Counted from the stretch's first letter, positions 1 through 9,568 are shown. The stretch is DNA of 64,000 nt from Massilia sp. Root335 (GCF_001425685.1 NZ_LMCY01000004.1:62541-126540), one strand, 5' to 3'. Notes: generated from the letters alone by a model not told the origin. Translations and numbers: made by a program.

Positions 1-1488
1 AGGATCGTAACGTACGAGTTCAACTCTGCCTTGCTTGGTGTCGCTCAGAATAGGCCAGCCCTGCCAGCCCGCGAGATTGGCGCAGTTCTTGTCGATTTCC
101 CATATGACTTCGCCAAAGCTCCGCCGCGCCGAGTCTGCGCCATAGTGCGCGTAACTATTGGGATGAAATGTGTTTACGATCTTCTGATGGAAAATCCGGG
201 TCTTATCGAGATAATTGCATGTCCGCTTAAATGTACCTCCTCCGTGGCCTGCTTCCAGACCGGACGGATTGATCCAGTCTTCCCTAAATAGCGAATACCA
301 CTTACCCTTTATCTTGTATATTTCACTGTACGGGTTGCCTTGCTTGGGCCATGTCTCCAGATCGCGGCCATTGTGCGTCACGCGCAACCAGCCATTCCCA
401 TAGGACTCGCTCGGCAACAGTTCCAAGCCGCCTCGCGCATTTGCCAATACTGCCGTGACCTCGTCGCCATGATTGCCAGCCACCTTGGCCGCAAGACTTT
501 CCTCAGGGGCCGACATGATGCCCGGATCCTCGAAACCTGCACGCATGCGCTTGTAGGCGGCCGGGGCGCCGATCGCGGGCATCACGCCGTGTACGATGCC
601 CAGCACTTTGTCCCGCAAGTTGCCGTAATCGGGATGCACTAGCGCCCGCCCCACGATCCCGCCCATGGAGTGTGTCACGACGATCACCTGGTTGCATTCA
701 TAGCCGGACTGCTTGAACTCGTCGATGACCCGGTTGATGCGGACGGCGATCAGCCTGGCGCTGTCGCCATTGGACTGCAGCCAGTTATAACCAAATGCAT
801 ACACGGCAAACCAACAACCGGTGACGACTTTCCTGAGTTCATCCTCGCTCAACGCCTGCTGTGGCAAGGTGGGATCGGCAAGCCAGGTGTTGGGATCAAC
901 GCCGATGACATCGCGCCACTCATGACGTAGCTTGCCGTCAGAAAAAGTATTGTTGAGGCGCGATTCAAGATGCTGAAGCAATTCCCCATAGCTCTTAAAG
1001 AAAACTTCTCCCCAGCCGCGCGCCCGCGCCTTTTGCACGGCGGTGCGCCTGTTCTTCGCGGTAGGCGAATCGTCGGTCAGCAACGGCGAATCGAAGGTCT
1101 TATCGAGTTTGATATTGCCATGCCGACCATCGCCGCTGACATCGGAAGGTCCGGAGGGATCGTAGATATCGACCGTTGTTTGCAGGGGATCCAGCCGCAG
1201 TTGGCGCTCTGCAGGGCTTTCGGTGGCCGCACCAGTGATATTCGATGGGCCTAGGACATCCGGTCGCCACGCGATATTGTCTTTTCTGTGCAGTTCATTT
1301 TGCCTCTGCTCACTCATGCGCAGATTCGATCCCATGATCCCCGGTAGAAAAATGATCGGTAATACTTTTTTGGGAAGAAACTTGGCGCACTGAGGTTTCT
1401 TGTCCTGCTTTGGCGTCGCAAAGCCGTCGGCCTTGCGTGCGGCGTTCTTGTGTTGCTGCGCGGGTAGCGGGTGTTCTGCGTTCGTCAT
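1..1488 (-). CDS. T6SS-linked alpha/beta-hydrolase (lipase-type) effector, 3' end outside window
   Basis: Open frame from an ATG at 1488 to the window edge without a stop (at least 496 codons), so the C-terminus is missing. Residues 43-54 (VLPIIFLPGIMGS) resemble the first strand and oxyanion region of lipases. THSMGG at 272-277 is the GxSxG-type nucleophile elbow with Ser274. No signal peptide is seen. It starts 16 bp after the vgrG stop, with AGGTGG as ribosome site, so it is co-transcribed with vgrG. This is the usual place for a VgrG-delivered cargo toxin. By analogy it would be a Tle-like phospholipase acting on membranes of rival cells. The exact Tle family cannot be assigned without the C-terminus, and no immunity gene is visible because downstream sequence is outside the window. 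Confidence 0.8.
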   Translation of the reverse strand, partial: MTNAEHPLPAQQHKNAARKADGFATPKQDKKPQCAKFLPKKVLPIIFLPGIMGSNLRMSEQRQNELHRKDNIAWRPDVLGPSNITGAATESPAERQLRLDPLQTTVDIYDPSGPSDVSGDGRHGNIKLDKTFDSPLLTDDSPTAKNRRTAVQKARARGWGEVFFKSYGELLQHLESRLNNTFSDGKLRHEWRDVIGVDPNTWLADPTLPQQALSEDELRKVVTGCWFAVYAFGYNWLQSNGDSARLIAVRINRVIDEFKQSGYECNQVIVVTHSMGGIVGRALVHPDYGNLRDKVLGIVHGVMPAIGAPAAYKRMRAGFEDPGIMSAPEESLAAKVAGNHGDEVTAVLANARGGLELLPSESYGNGWLRVTHNGRDLETWPKQGNPYSEIYKIKGKWYSLFREDWINPSGLEAGHGGGTFKRTCNYLDKTRIFHQKIVNTFHPNSYAHYGADSARRSFGEVIWEIDKNCANLAGWQGWPILSDTKQGRVELVRYDP

Positions 1489-1504
1489 CGTATTGATCCA
1501 CCTG

Positions 1505-4255
1505 TCAGTCGTCGAGTGCTTCAACGGTATAGCGTCCGAAGGGAATGGCACTGCTGAAACGCTCGGTCAGGCCGGTCGCATCGGTCCTTCCTTCGATCGT
1601 GCGCCCGTCTTCCGTCGTGATCCGATAACGCTGGTTCTTCATCGGTTCGTCGGTGCCTACCCAGCGCAGAACGGTTTGCTGGTCGTGCGCCTCTTCGTTG
1701 GCCGGCGACACGACGCCTGCGGGGTTGCCGCCGCCCGGGCGGATATGCGCGAATGTCGACGATTTGATCGTGTGTTCGCCACTGCTTTGCTGTGTAATGG
1801 TGCCGCCACCAATATCCACTTGAGCGCCTTGCGATACGACACGTACCTTGGGCGCCTGCAGCACGATTTCCTCGGACGCCGTCAGCACGATGCGCTTTGA
1901 GGAAGTAAGTTCGATGTCGTCGCCATGGGTCTGCAATTCGACCTTGCCGCTGGCCGCAATGAGTTTGATGCCGAGCCGATGGGCGAACAGGCTGATACTC
2001 TCCGACACACGTGCCAGTAATTTCCTGCCGACCGAAAGCTGAGTATTACCGAGACTCAGCACATCGATATGCGTTTGTGCGCCTATCGCAACGTTGTCCT
2101 GGCTCGTCATTGCCAAGCCTGCGGGTGCGGACAGCGCCACCACGGGTTGGCCACCGTCGCCTGCGCTGCCGTTTCCGGTATTGCTGCCGCCTTCCCATTG
2201 GTTCAGGTAACCAATCAGTTGCTTGAGCTGCTTGTCATCGGTCCCGTCGGCATGGTGCGCTGCCGACAATTCGGACACATGGTGCAGCACACCTTGCAAC
2301 GCTTCGACCAGACCGGTCAACTCGCTACGATCCAATTGTTTGCCGCTTGCTCGTTGCCGCGCAGCGGCACTGATGAGCACACCTTGGGCGCCTCGTATCG
2401 CGACGGCATGGTCACTGCGCAGCTCTGCTCCCTCTCCCCGCGCCTCGCCTTTTCCCGCGCTGCGGGGATGGGTGAGCCAGCCCAGATTCAATTCGGCATG
2501 GCCGTGTTGGGATGACAACTGGGCATTGATCTGCCCCGGCGTGTCATCCAACCGTAGCTGGTTATACCGAGTTCCTTGCGCTTCCTTGCTTTTGATACCG
2601 GCCAAGTACTTATTCCCAGGCAGCGCTCCAATGCGACTGAATGAAGGCGGCGGTGCCGCGCCGCCGTAGACCTGCGCTACGATGACTGGCTTGTCCGGGT
2701 CGCCGCCAAGGAAATCGACGAGGACTTCATCGCCCACACGAGGCAGCGTAATCGTCCCCCAGCCATTGCTGGCCCACGTGCTGGCGACACGTACCCAGGC
2801 GGAGTCCCGGTCACTATTGCTTGCGCCGGCACCATGTGCATGGACATGGTCTTCTTCACGGGTGCCCGGGAAGCGCACCTTGACCCGCCCGTATTCGTCG
2901 CAATGTATTTCTTCGCCGGGCGGCCCGACCACGATCGCGCTCTGCAACTGTGGTCGTGACAGATCGGTACGTGGATCGAAAGCTGGAACAATCGGGATAT
3001 CACGCCGCACGCAGGAAAAGCGGTTGGTATAACGCGTAGCGCGCTCCTCGCTGGCCTGCTGCAGACCGTTATTGGACTGACCGTCGCCCCAACGGTTAAG
3101 CGCAAACAAGCGCCGAACCCGGTCGTCGATCGTCTTCGGAAGATTGTTCTCCGCGTCGACCTCGAGGCCTGTAATAACGAATTCCCGATCTTTCGCGGGA
3201 TGCGTGTCAATCTCGTAATGGCCGCTCAGGGCAATCCATTGACCGACACACAAAGTGCGCACACTGCCTTCTCCGTAAAAGCACTTGGATTCGTATTCAT
3301 GGCGCTTCATGCGCAAGTCGCCGAGTTTCAGATAGTCGCCGTCGCTGTCGCCCGCATGCGGCACGTCGACAAGATAGTCGTCGAGACCGGCTGCGAATCG
3401 ATTACCTGTTCCGCCCTGAGCGACGCAAGACGACGCATAGCTGGTCATTGGACGGCCCTGCATGCAATCCCAGCTGTGACGGGTCGCCTTGCCCGGCTTG
3501 AGCCTTCGTACCGGACTCCAGGCGGTAATAGTGTCCCGCTCTTCCGTCCCATCGTCCCGGTGATAACGCACAGTACCAGCGACGTTTTGCGGCAGCGTAT
3601 ATGCGTCGTCGCACAACACCAGGAAGTGGGATGAGACACCGGTCTCTCGCGGCTGGCTGGATTGCCCGGCGCGCATGAACCACGCGATGCCGCGTCGTTT
3701 CCATAGCCGGCGCAGAAAGTCGGCATCGGATTCGTTGTGCTGCATCGTGAATTCCCGTTTCGGGTAACTCCCGGAAACGTGCGACCAATCCACGTCGAAT
3801 GCCTTGGCAAGCACGGGATTGGTCTGGCGCCACTCATTCAGAATGACTTCGGTGATTTCCAGTTCATTCATGTTGCGGAAAACCCGGGTATTGATCCGGT
3901 GCGCCATCAATGCCAACGCATCGCGCATGACCAGCTCGTACGTGGCGAGCCCGCCATCGCTCTGGCCGGCGGCGGCTTGCGCCACAATGCCGCAGACGGC
4001 ATGTAAATCGCCGCGGTCCGTCACGAACTGGATTTCAGCAGGCAAGGCGATGAATTCCTTCAACTGGAGATCGGCGTGCGTCGAAACGCAGAGAAGCCGA
4101 TAATCCACGCCACCACACATCGTTTCGGTTCCAGTAACGCGCTTGATCATCAAAACGTTGTCTAACACGTGCTTCGCATGCGACAGCCGCAAACGGATGG
4201 GGCGTCCTGTGCCGGACCAGCCATTGAAAGTCTCTGTCGAAACCCTGAGATCCAA
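1505..4255 (-). CDS. vgrG: Type VI secretion tip protein VgrG with C-terminal extension
   Basis: 916 residues. The N-terminal gp27-like part (about 1-390) is followed by the gp5-like OB region (YGRVKVRFPG, then WASNGWG and PRVGDEVLVDFLGGDPD), a DUF2345 beta-helix region (about 650-820) and a short C-terminal domain (about 860-916, YRITTEDGRT, TDATGLTERF) like the transthyretin-type adaptors that carry effectors. The protein forms the puncturing tip on the Hcp tube. The start is TTG at 4255, chosen because a perfect AGGAGG lies five bases upstream; no ATG competes. The lipase-type effector follows after 16 bp, and the extension is the likely docking platform for it. The structural tss genes in this window are 20 kb away, so this is an orphan vgrG island. 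Confidence 0.93.
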   Translation of the reverse strand: MDLRVSTETFNGWSGTGRPIRLRLSHAKHVLDNVLMIKRVTGTETMCGGVDYRLLCVSTHADLQLKEFIALPAEIQFVTDRGDLHAVCGIVAQAAAGQSDGGLATYELVMRDALALMAHRINTRVFRNMNELEITEVILNEWRQTNPVLAKAFDVDWSHVSGSYPKREFTMQHNESDADFLRRLWKRRGIAWFMRAGQSSQPRETGVSSHFLVLCDDAYTLPQNVAGTVRYHRDDGTEERDTITAWSPVRRLKPGKATRHSWDCMQGRPMTSYASSCVAQGGTGNRFAAGLDDYLVDVPHAGDSDGDYLKLGDLRMKRHEYESKCFYGEGSVRTLCVGQWIALSGHYEIDTHPAKDREFVITGLEVDAENNLPKTIDDRVRRLFALNRWGDGQSNNGLQQASEERATRYTNRFSCVRRDIPIVPAFDPRTDLSRPQLQSAIVVGPPGEEIHCDEYGRVKVRFPGTREEDHVHAHGAGASNSDRDSAWVRVASTWASNGWGTITLPRVGDEVLVDFLGGDPDKPVIVAQVYGGAAPPPSFSRIGALPGNKYLAGIKSKEAQGTRYNQLRLDDTPGQINAQLSSQHGHAELNLGWLTHPRSAGKGEARGEGAELRSDHAVAIRGAQGVLISAAARQRASGKQLDRSELTGLVEALQGVLHHVSELSAAHHADGTDDKQLKQLIGYLNQWEGGSNTGNGSAGDGGQPVVALSAPAGLAMTSQDNVAIGAQTHIDVLSLGNTQLSVGRKLLARVSESISLFAHRLGIKLIAASGKVELQTHGDDIELTSSKRIVLTASEEIVLQAPKVRVVSQGAQVDIGGGTITQQSSGEHTIKSSTFAHIRPGGGNPAGVVSPANEEAHDQQTVLRWVGTDEPMKNQRYRITTEDGRTIEGRTDATGLTERFSSAIPFGRYTVEALDD

Positions 4256-4560
4256 TCTAACCTCCTATCCGGAAAACCCGCTTCGACAATTCGGAAGTCG
4301 CAATCACCAGCAAATCAGGCGTGCATTGATCGATGGTACGGACGGGAGCGTGGCGAAATATGACGTTAATCAAATTCCGGCTAGCATCAGTGGCGATTGA
4401 GGTAACCTCGGATTCCGGACATTACCGCCAAGCTTCCGCAGCGTGTTCGAGCGGGAAGCCGACGTGGCGAGCTGCGCAACGAAGCGTCCAATGCTAGTAT
4501 CGAGGTAAAGATATTCTTTGGCCCGACGCGATACGTCGCCACTCTTCTGGCTAGGCAAAC
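4256..4560. other. Intergenic region between divergent vgrG and the GST gene
   Basis: About 305 bp without a convincing gene. It must carry the promoters of the minus-strand vgrG unit and the plus-strand GST gene. The half next to vgrG is less GC-rich than the surroundings. I see the vgrG ribosome site (AGGAGG on the minus strand, about 4261-4266) but no clear hairpin, repeat or reading frame with coding bias. Confidence 0.5.
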
Positions 4561-5205
4561 ATGACCATCACGATCACCGCATTCGAACGTTCACCGGACG
4601 GCGGCCGCGGCCTCGCGCGCGACACGCGCGTGCGCTGGGCGCTGGAGGAAGCAGGGCTGCCGTACGACGTCCGCCTCGTGTCGTTCCGCGCGATGAAGGA
4701 ACCCGCGCACCTGGCCCTGCACCCGTTCGGCCAGATTCCGACCTATGAAGAAGACGGTCTCGTGCTGTTCGAGACGGGCGCGATCGTCTTTCATATTGCC
4801 CAGCACCACGGCAACCTGCTGCCGGCCGACGACCACGCCCGGGCGCGCGCGGTCACGTGGATGTTCGCCGCCGTCAACACGGTGGAACCGCCCATCCTGG
4901 AACTCGTCACGGCCCGCATCTTCGAGGGCGACAAGCCCTGGACCAAGGAACGCCTTCCGCTCGTCGAGGAGCGTGTCCGCGACCGCATGAAACAGCTGTC
5001 GGCGCGCCTGGGCGATGCCGACTGGCTCGACGGCGCCTTCAGCGCGGGCGACCTCATGATGGTGTCGGTGCTCCTCCGGCTGCGGCCGTCCGGCATCCTG
5101 GACGAGTTCCCGGTCCTGGCAACCTACGTCGCGCGCGGTGAGGCGCGGCCCGCCTACCAGCGCGCGTTCGAGGCGCAGCTGGCCGTCAACGCGCCCCATC
5201 CCTGA
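4561..5205 (+). CDS. Glutathione S-transferase family protein
   Basis: 214 residues. The N-terminal thioredoxin-like half (about 1-80) contains RVRWALEEAGLPYDVRLV and FGQIPTYEEDGLVLFETGAI; the cis-proline (QIP) and the Glu/Ser-type GSH-binding turn (FETGAI) are typical of GSTs. The alpha-helical C-terminal half (about 88-200) has the WLDGAFSAGDLMM motif (N-capping box region). It would conjugate or reduce small electrophiles with glutathione in the cytosol; the substrate cannot be told. It stands alone, divergent from vgrG. The ribosome site is weak. Family call is firm, subclass is not. Confidence 0.9.
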   Translation: MTITITAFERSPDGGRGLARDTRVRWALEEAGLPYDVRLVSFRAMKEPAHLALHPFGQIPTYEEDGLVLFETGAIVFHIAQHHGNLLPADDHARARAVTWMFAAVNTVEPPILELVTARIFEGDKPWTKERLPLVEERVRDRMKQLSARLGDADWLDGAFSAGDLMMVSVLLRLRPSGILDEFPVLATYVARGEARPAYQRAFEAQLAVNAPHP

Positions 5206-5229
5206 CGCCACGCGCCCCCCGTGCGCCCT

Positions 5230-5324
5230 TACGGCGCGACTTCTTCACCTGGGCCGGACCGGGCGTGCCGGCCTTCATCGCATTCGTCTTCATTTTCTGG
5301 TTCATGGTGGCCAAGCCGATTTAG
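5230..5324 (+). other. Possible small membrane peptide frame, or remnant, without an obvious start
   Basis: Between the GST and DUF885 genes one plus-strand frame ending at TAG 5322-5324 reads RRDFFTWAGPGVPAFIAFVF and then IFWFMVAKPI. This is one strongly hydrophobic segment with charged residues before it, and the third codon positions are almost all G or C as in real genes here. No ATG lies at a suitable place (the nearest candidates are an internal GTG or upstream CTG). It is either a small single-pass membrane protein with a rare start or the tail of a decayed gene. Confidence 0.3.
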
Positions 5325-5357
5325 AATCCTTGCTTCGCCAACCAGGAAAGGTTCACC

Positions 5358-7136
5358 ATGCCTCGCATCGGCCGCACACCACTCGGTCTCGCCCTGCTGT
5401 TCGCTTTCGGCGCCGCAGCGCACGCCGCACCCGCCGCACCCGCCTGGGTCGCGCGCAGCGACGCCCTTACGCAGCCGGTATTGAAGGACACCGGTAAATA
5501 CCAGCCCGAGGAATCCACCGCGCTGGGCGACGAAAGCGTCGACACCCAGGTCGCCGACTTCAAGCCGCGCGTCTACGAGCGCGCGCTGGACGACACCGAA
5601 AAACGCCTGGCCGTACTCCGCCGCGAGCGCGCGCAAGAGAACGACGTCAAGGTGCGCCAGGACCTCGACATCCTGATCGACTCGCGCGAAAAGATCATCG
5701 CCACCATGAAGCTGGAGCACCAGTACCTGCTCGATTACACCAACGTGGGCGAGCTGGTGTACGGCGGCCTGCGCGCCCTGCTCGACCCGCGCAACAAGCC
5801 CGAGCGCCAGAAGCTGGCATTGGTCCGCCTGAAGCGCTATGCCGGCAAGGAAGCGGGATATGCCCCGATCGCGACGATCGTGCGCGCCCGCGGCGAGGAA
5901 CGCCTGGCGAACAAGGCGCTGATCGGCCCGTACGTGAACGAAGTCGAGGAAGGCCTGAACAACAACCAGACCTATATGGACGGCATCGAAGCGATGTTCA
6001 GGAAAGCGAACATCACGGGCTGGGAAAGCGACTTCGCGGCGTTGAAGGCGCAGGTCAAGGACTACGACGACTGGGTGCGCAACCGCATCCTGCCGCGCAC
6101 GCGCAAGGAAGTGCGCCTGCCGGAAGCGATCTACGTGAACCGCCTCGCCAACGTCGGCGTCGACATCGCGCCGGAACAGATGATCGAGCGCGCCGCCTTC
6201 GACTTCCAGGAAGTGCGCGACGAGATGCAGGTCGTGGCGGGCACCATCGCCGCGCGCAACCACCTGCCGTCGTCCGACTACCGCGACGTGATCCGCGAAC
6301 TGAAAAAATCGTCGATCGCGCCCGACCAGCTGCTGCCCTACTACCGCGAGCGTCTGAAGGACATCGAAGGCATGGTGCGGGCCCACGACCTCGTCACGCT
6401 GCCCACGCGCGAAGCGAGCATCCGCACGGCCACGCCGGCCGAAGCGGCGCAGACTCCGGCGCCGTTCATGAACCCGCCACGCATGATCGGCAACACGGGA
6501 GAATACGGCGAGTTCGTGATTCCGCTGTCGAACCCGAACGCGAAGTCGAAGGCCAAGATGGACGACTTCGACTTCTCCGCCATGGCCTGGACCCTGACCG
6601 CGCACGAGGCCCGCCCGGGCCACGAGCTGCAATTCGCGTCGATGGTGGAGCAAGGCATGTCGGTGGCGCGCGCCCGCTTCGCCTTCAACAGCACCAACGT
6701 CGAAGGCTGGGGCCTGTATTCGGAAGCGATGATCCTGCCGTACATGCCGCCGGAAGGCCAGCTCGTGTCGCTGCAGGCGCGCCTGCTGCGCATGGCGCGC
6801 GCCCTGCTCGACCCGCAGATCAACCTGGGACGCATGACGCCCGCGCAGGCGAAAAGCTTCCTGATGCGCGAAGTCGTGCTGTCCGAACCGTTCGCGCAAT
6901 CGGAAGTCGACCGCTACGCGTACCGCATGCCGGGCCAGGCGACCGCGTATTACTACGGCTACGTAAAACTGCGCGCGCTGAAGACGCAGGCCGAGATCGC
7001 GCTGGGCGACCGTTTCAGCCTGAAGGCCTTCAACGATTTCATCATCGCCCAGGGCATCCTGCCACCGGCGCTGATGAAACAGGCCGTGCTGGACGATTTC
7101 ATTCCGGCGCAGCTGGGCAGGGTCGCCGCGAAATAA
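5358..7136 (+). CDS. DUF885 family secreted metallopeptidase-like protein
   Basis: 592 residues with a signal peptide (about 1-23, LALLFAFGAAAHA). The DUF885 signature HEARPGHELQ begins at His416; with His422 it gives an HExxxxH-type arrangement, and Glu residues follow in FNSTNVEGWGLYSEAM. Members are treated as zinc-dependent peptidases of the periplasm or envelope, with length near 600 as here. AGGAAAGG just upstream supports the ATG at 5358. It is not in an obvious operon. Activity is inferred from family motifs; the substrate is unknown. Confidence 0.88.
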   Translation: MPRIGRTPLGLALLFAFGAAAHAAPAAPAWVARSDALTQPVLKDTGKYQPEESTALGDESVDTQVADFKPRVYERALDDTEKRLAVLRRERAQENDVKVRQDLDILIDSREKIIATMKLEHQYLLDYTNVGELVYGGLRALLDPRNKPERQKLALVRLKRYAGKEAGYAPIATIVRARGEERLANKALIGPYVNEVEEGLNNNQTYMDGIEAMFRKANITGWESDFAALKAQVKDYDDWVRNRILPRTRKEVRLPEAIYVNRLANVGVDIAPEQMIERAAFDFQEVRDEMQVVAGTIAARNHLPSSDYRDVIRELKKSSIAPDQLLPYYRERLKDIEGMVRAHDLVTLPTREASIRTATPAEAAQTPAPFMNPPRMIGNTGEYGEFVIPLSNPNAKSKAKMDDFDFSAMAWTLTAHEARPGHELQFASMVEQGMSVARARFAFNSTNVEGWGLYSEAMILPYMPPEGQLVSLQARLLRMARALLDPQINLGRMTPAQAKSFLMREVVLSEPFAQSEVDRYAYRMPGQATAYYYGYVKLRALKTQAEIALGDRFSLKAFNDFIIAQGILPPALMKQAVLDDFIPAQLGRVAAK

Positions 7137-7250
7137 CGCGGCGTCCGGACCGGAAGACCCCACGCGGACCGTGCGCCGCCGGACCGCGCGTTGCGGCGAC
7201 AATATCGTCCCGTCCCGCGCGGACGGCCGGTCAACCGATGGAGGACAGCG

Positions 7251-8267
7251 ATGCGGGCTTACCAGATCTTACCCGGCGATGGCATCGACGGGCTGCGGTG
7301 CGTGGATTTTCCCCACCGTGAACTGGGCAATGGCGAAGTGCGCATCCGCGTGCACGCCGTCGCGCTGAACTACCGCGACCTGATGGTCGCCAGGGGCGAC
7401 TACCTCGTCACCGTCGACGATCCCATCATCCCCTGCTCGGACGGCGCCGGCGAAGTCGTCGCGACCGGCCACGGCGTCACGCGCGTGCAGCCCGGCGACC
7501 GCGTCGCGGCCTCGTTCTTCCCGCACTGGCACGACGGTCCGACCGGCCCCGATAAAATCCGCCACGCGCTCGGCGGCGACATCGACGGCATGCTGGCCGA
7601 GGAAGTCGTGCTGGACGAGGATGCCCTGGTCAAGATACCGGCCGGAATGCCTTTCGTCGACGCGGCCACGCTGCCCTGCGCCGGCGTGACGGCGTGGAAC
7701 GCCATCTTCGAATCCGGCAACGACGTCCGTCCCGGCGACACCGTGCTGCTGCTGGGGACGGGCGGCGTCAGCATCCTCGGCCTGCAGCTGGCCCATGCGG
7801 CGGGGCTGAACACGATCGTCACCTCGTCCAGCGACGCCAAGCTGCAGCGCGCGCAGGCGCTCGGCGCGCGCCATCTCATCAACTACCGCGCGACGCCGGA
7901 ATGGCAGGAAGAGGTGCTGCGCGCGACCGGCGGCGCGGGGGCGCAGGTGGTGCTGGAAGTGGGCGGCCAGGGCACCGTCAACCGCTCGATCGCGTCCGCC
8001 GCGATGGGCGGCAGCATCGCCATCATCGGCGGCGTCAGCGGCGCCGGCGGAGACGTCAACCCGGCGACCCTGCTGGCCGGGGCCAAGCGGCTCGTGGGCA
8101 TCTTCGTGGGCAGCCGCGCGATGCTGGAAAAGGTCGTGCGCTTTGCCGACGCGACCGGGCTGCAGCCCGTCGTCGACCGCGTGTTCACGTTCGACCGGGC
8201 GCGCGAGGCCTACCGCCACATGGCGTCGGGATCGCATTTCGGGAAGGTCGTGATCGCAGTGGCGTGA
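7251..8267 (+). CDS. NAD(P)-dependent alcohol dehydrogenase / quinone oxidoreductase-type MDR protein
   Basis: 338 residues of the medium-chain dehydrogenase/reductase superfamily. The GroES-like N-terminal domain has LNYRDLMVARGDY and PCSDGAGEVVATG. The Rossmann domain begins near residue 163 (TVLLLGTGGVSILGLQLA), and the C-terminal AREAYRHMASGSHFGKVVI is standard for the family. The structural-zinc cysteine cluster is absent, so it belongs with the zinc-poor or zinc-free oxidoreductases. The start at 7251 follows GAGGA at 7241; longer upstream frames lack this. It converges on the cyclotransferase gene with a 3 bp gap. Substrate not predictable. Confidence 0.9.
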   Translation: MRAYQILPGDGIDGLRCVDFPHRELGNGEVRIRVHAVALNYRDLMVARGDYLVTVDDPIIPCSDGAGEVVATGHGVTRVQPGDRVAASFFPHWHDGPTGPDKIRHALGGDIDGMLAEEVVLDEDALVKIPAGMPFVDAATLPCAGVTAWNAIFESGNDVRPGDTVLLLGTGGVSILGLQLAHAAGLNTIVTSSSDAKLQRAQALGARHLINYRATPEWQEEVLRATGGAGAQVVLEVGGQGTVNRSIASAAMGGSIAIIGGVSGAGGDVNPATLLAGAKRLVGIFVGSRAMLEKVVRFADATGLQPVVDRVFTFDRAREAYRHMASGSHFGKVVIAVA

Positions 8268-8270
8268 GCG

Positions 8271-9050
8271 TCAAGGCCGCTGGATCGGCACCAGATCGAT
8301 CTCGAACAGCTTCGGCCACAGCTTGCCCGTCACGTACAGGCGATGCTGCTTCGGCTCGTAGGCGATGCCGTTCAACACGGCGTCCGGATTCGTCGTCCCG
8401 CGCTGGTCGGGCGGCAGCAGGCCGGTACAGTCGATCCAGCCGACGACGTTGCCGCTGTCCGGGTCGATGCGCGCAATGACGTCCGTGCCCCACACGTTGG
8501 CAAAGATCTGGCCGTCGACGACCTCGAGTTCGTTGAGCCGGGTGATCGGCTTGCCCTCGGCCGTCACGCGGATGCGGCGCTGCTCGTCCAGCGTTTTCGG
8601 ATCGAGGACGCGGATCTCGGCCGTGCCGTCGCTCATGTAGACATGGTGCGCGTCGCTGGCCAGGCCCCAGCCCTCGCCCTTGTAGTTGAAGCGGCCCTTC
8701 AATGCGAACGTCTTCGCGTCGAACAGGAAGCCGACGTTCGACTGCCAGGTCAGGCCCACGATGGTGTCGCCGACGGCCGTCGAGCCCTCGCCGAAATACT
8801 CGTCCGCCAGGTCTTTCTTTTGCAGGACCTTGCCGCTTTTGAGGTCGACCTTGCGCAGCGACGAGCGGCCCTTCTGGCCGGTGGACTCGTACAGGTGGCC
8901 GTCCTTGAAGAACAGGCCTTGCGTGAACGCTTGCGGATCGTGCGGATAGGTGTTCTTGACGAAGAAGCCGTACACGGGCAGGGCAGCGTGAGCCGCGCCG
9001 GCGGATGCGATGGATGCGGCGGCAAGCGCGAGGGAAGCGACGATTTTCAT
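8271..9050 (-). CDS. Glutaminyl-peptide cyclotransferase (plant/bacterial type), exported
   Basis: 259 residues with a signal peptide (about 1-22, ending AGAAHA). The mature part is a beta-propeller of the glutamine cyclotransferase family: FTQGLFF, YESTGQKGRSSL, EYFGEGSTAVGD, LTWQ, GEGWGLASD, VYMSDGTAEI, NELEVVDGQIFANVW and LNGIAYEP all match conserved blade motifs. It converts N-terminal glutamine of secreted proteins to pyroglutamate in the periplasm. The start is the ATG before the signal peptide; longer frames upstream have no leader logic. Single gene, divergent from the small acidic protein gene at 9121. Confidence 0.9.
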   Translation of the reverse strand: MKIVASLALAAASIASAGAAHAALPVYGFFVKNTYPHDPQAFTQGLFFKDGHLYESTGQKGRSSLRKVDLKSGKVLQKKDLADEYFGEGSTAVGDTIVGLTWQSNVGFLFDAKTFALKGRFNYKGEGWGLASDAHHVYMSDGTAEIRVLDPKTLDEQRRIRVTAEGKPITRLNELEVVDGQIFANVWGTDVIARIDPDSGNVVGWIDCTGLLPPDQRGTTNPDAVLNGIAYEPKQHRLYVTGKLWPKLFEIDLVPIQRP

Positions 9051-9120
9051 GGGACTCCGCGATCGGGGATGGTAACGCAGGATGGTAACGCAGTCCGGCG
9101 ACCGGTGGTAAGCTGGCGCC

Positions 9121-9552
9121 ATGCAAAGAAAGACCATCACCTATCTGCACCTGGCGTCCGACGCCGACCTGCCCGACCTGGGCGCGCGCCCGCCCTTCCT
9201 CGCCGTCGTGCTGGCCGAGGAAGAGGTCGCGGAAATGTGGCTGTGGGACGCCGCCCGCTGGCTCGTCGCGTCCGGTGCGCGCTACGTGCAGGCCTGGGGC
9301 AAGGATGCCGGAGCCTGGACCGAGGCCGTCGACGATGCGGCGCTGGAAGCCGTCGACTACGACGATGCGCCCGACGACCGGCAGGTGCTGACCGCCGCGC
9401 ACGATCCCGCGGACGAAGAGTTCGACGAGGTGTTCTGGTTCACCAAGCACCGCGCCGCGCACCCGTTCCTGTCCCTCGACGCGGTGCTCATCGTGCACAT
9501 CGCGCCGGCGCCGCGCAAGGAAGCCATCGAAGCGGCCTACGCCGACGCGTAA
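9121..9552 (+). CDS. Uncharacterised acidic protein (DUF7684-like)
   Basis: 143 residues, soluble, rich in Asp and Glu, no signal peptide. Motifs visible are PPFLAVVLAEE, WDAARWLVASGARYVQAWGKD and DEVFWFTKH, which resemble small uncharacterised proteins of proteobacteria. No catalytic motif is evident. It is divergent from the cyclotransferase gene with a 70 bp gap and converges on the nitronate monooxygenase gene. Function unknown. Confidence 0.7.
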   Translation: MQRKTITYLHLASDADLPDLGARPPFLAVVLAEEEVAEMWLWDAARWLVASGARYVQAWGKDAGAWTEAVDDAALEAVDYDDAPDDRQVLTAAHDPADEEFDEVFWFTKHRAAHPFLSLDAVLIVHIAPAPRKEAIEAAYADA

Positions 9553-9568
9553 AACGCGTTCGGCGCGG

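Noticed and set aside
5229..7202. A 657-codon minus-strand frame opposite the DUF885 gene
   Set aside because: Arg/Gln/Val-rich translation with no motifs; the plus-strand DUF885 protein has a signal peptide and metal motif and explains the region.
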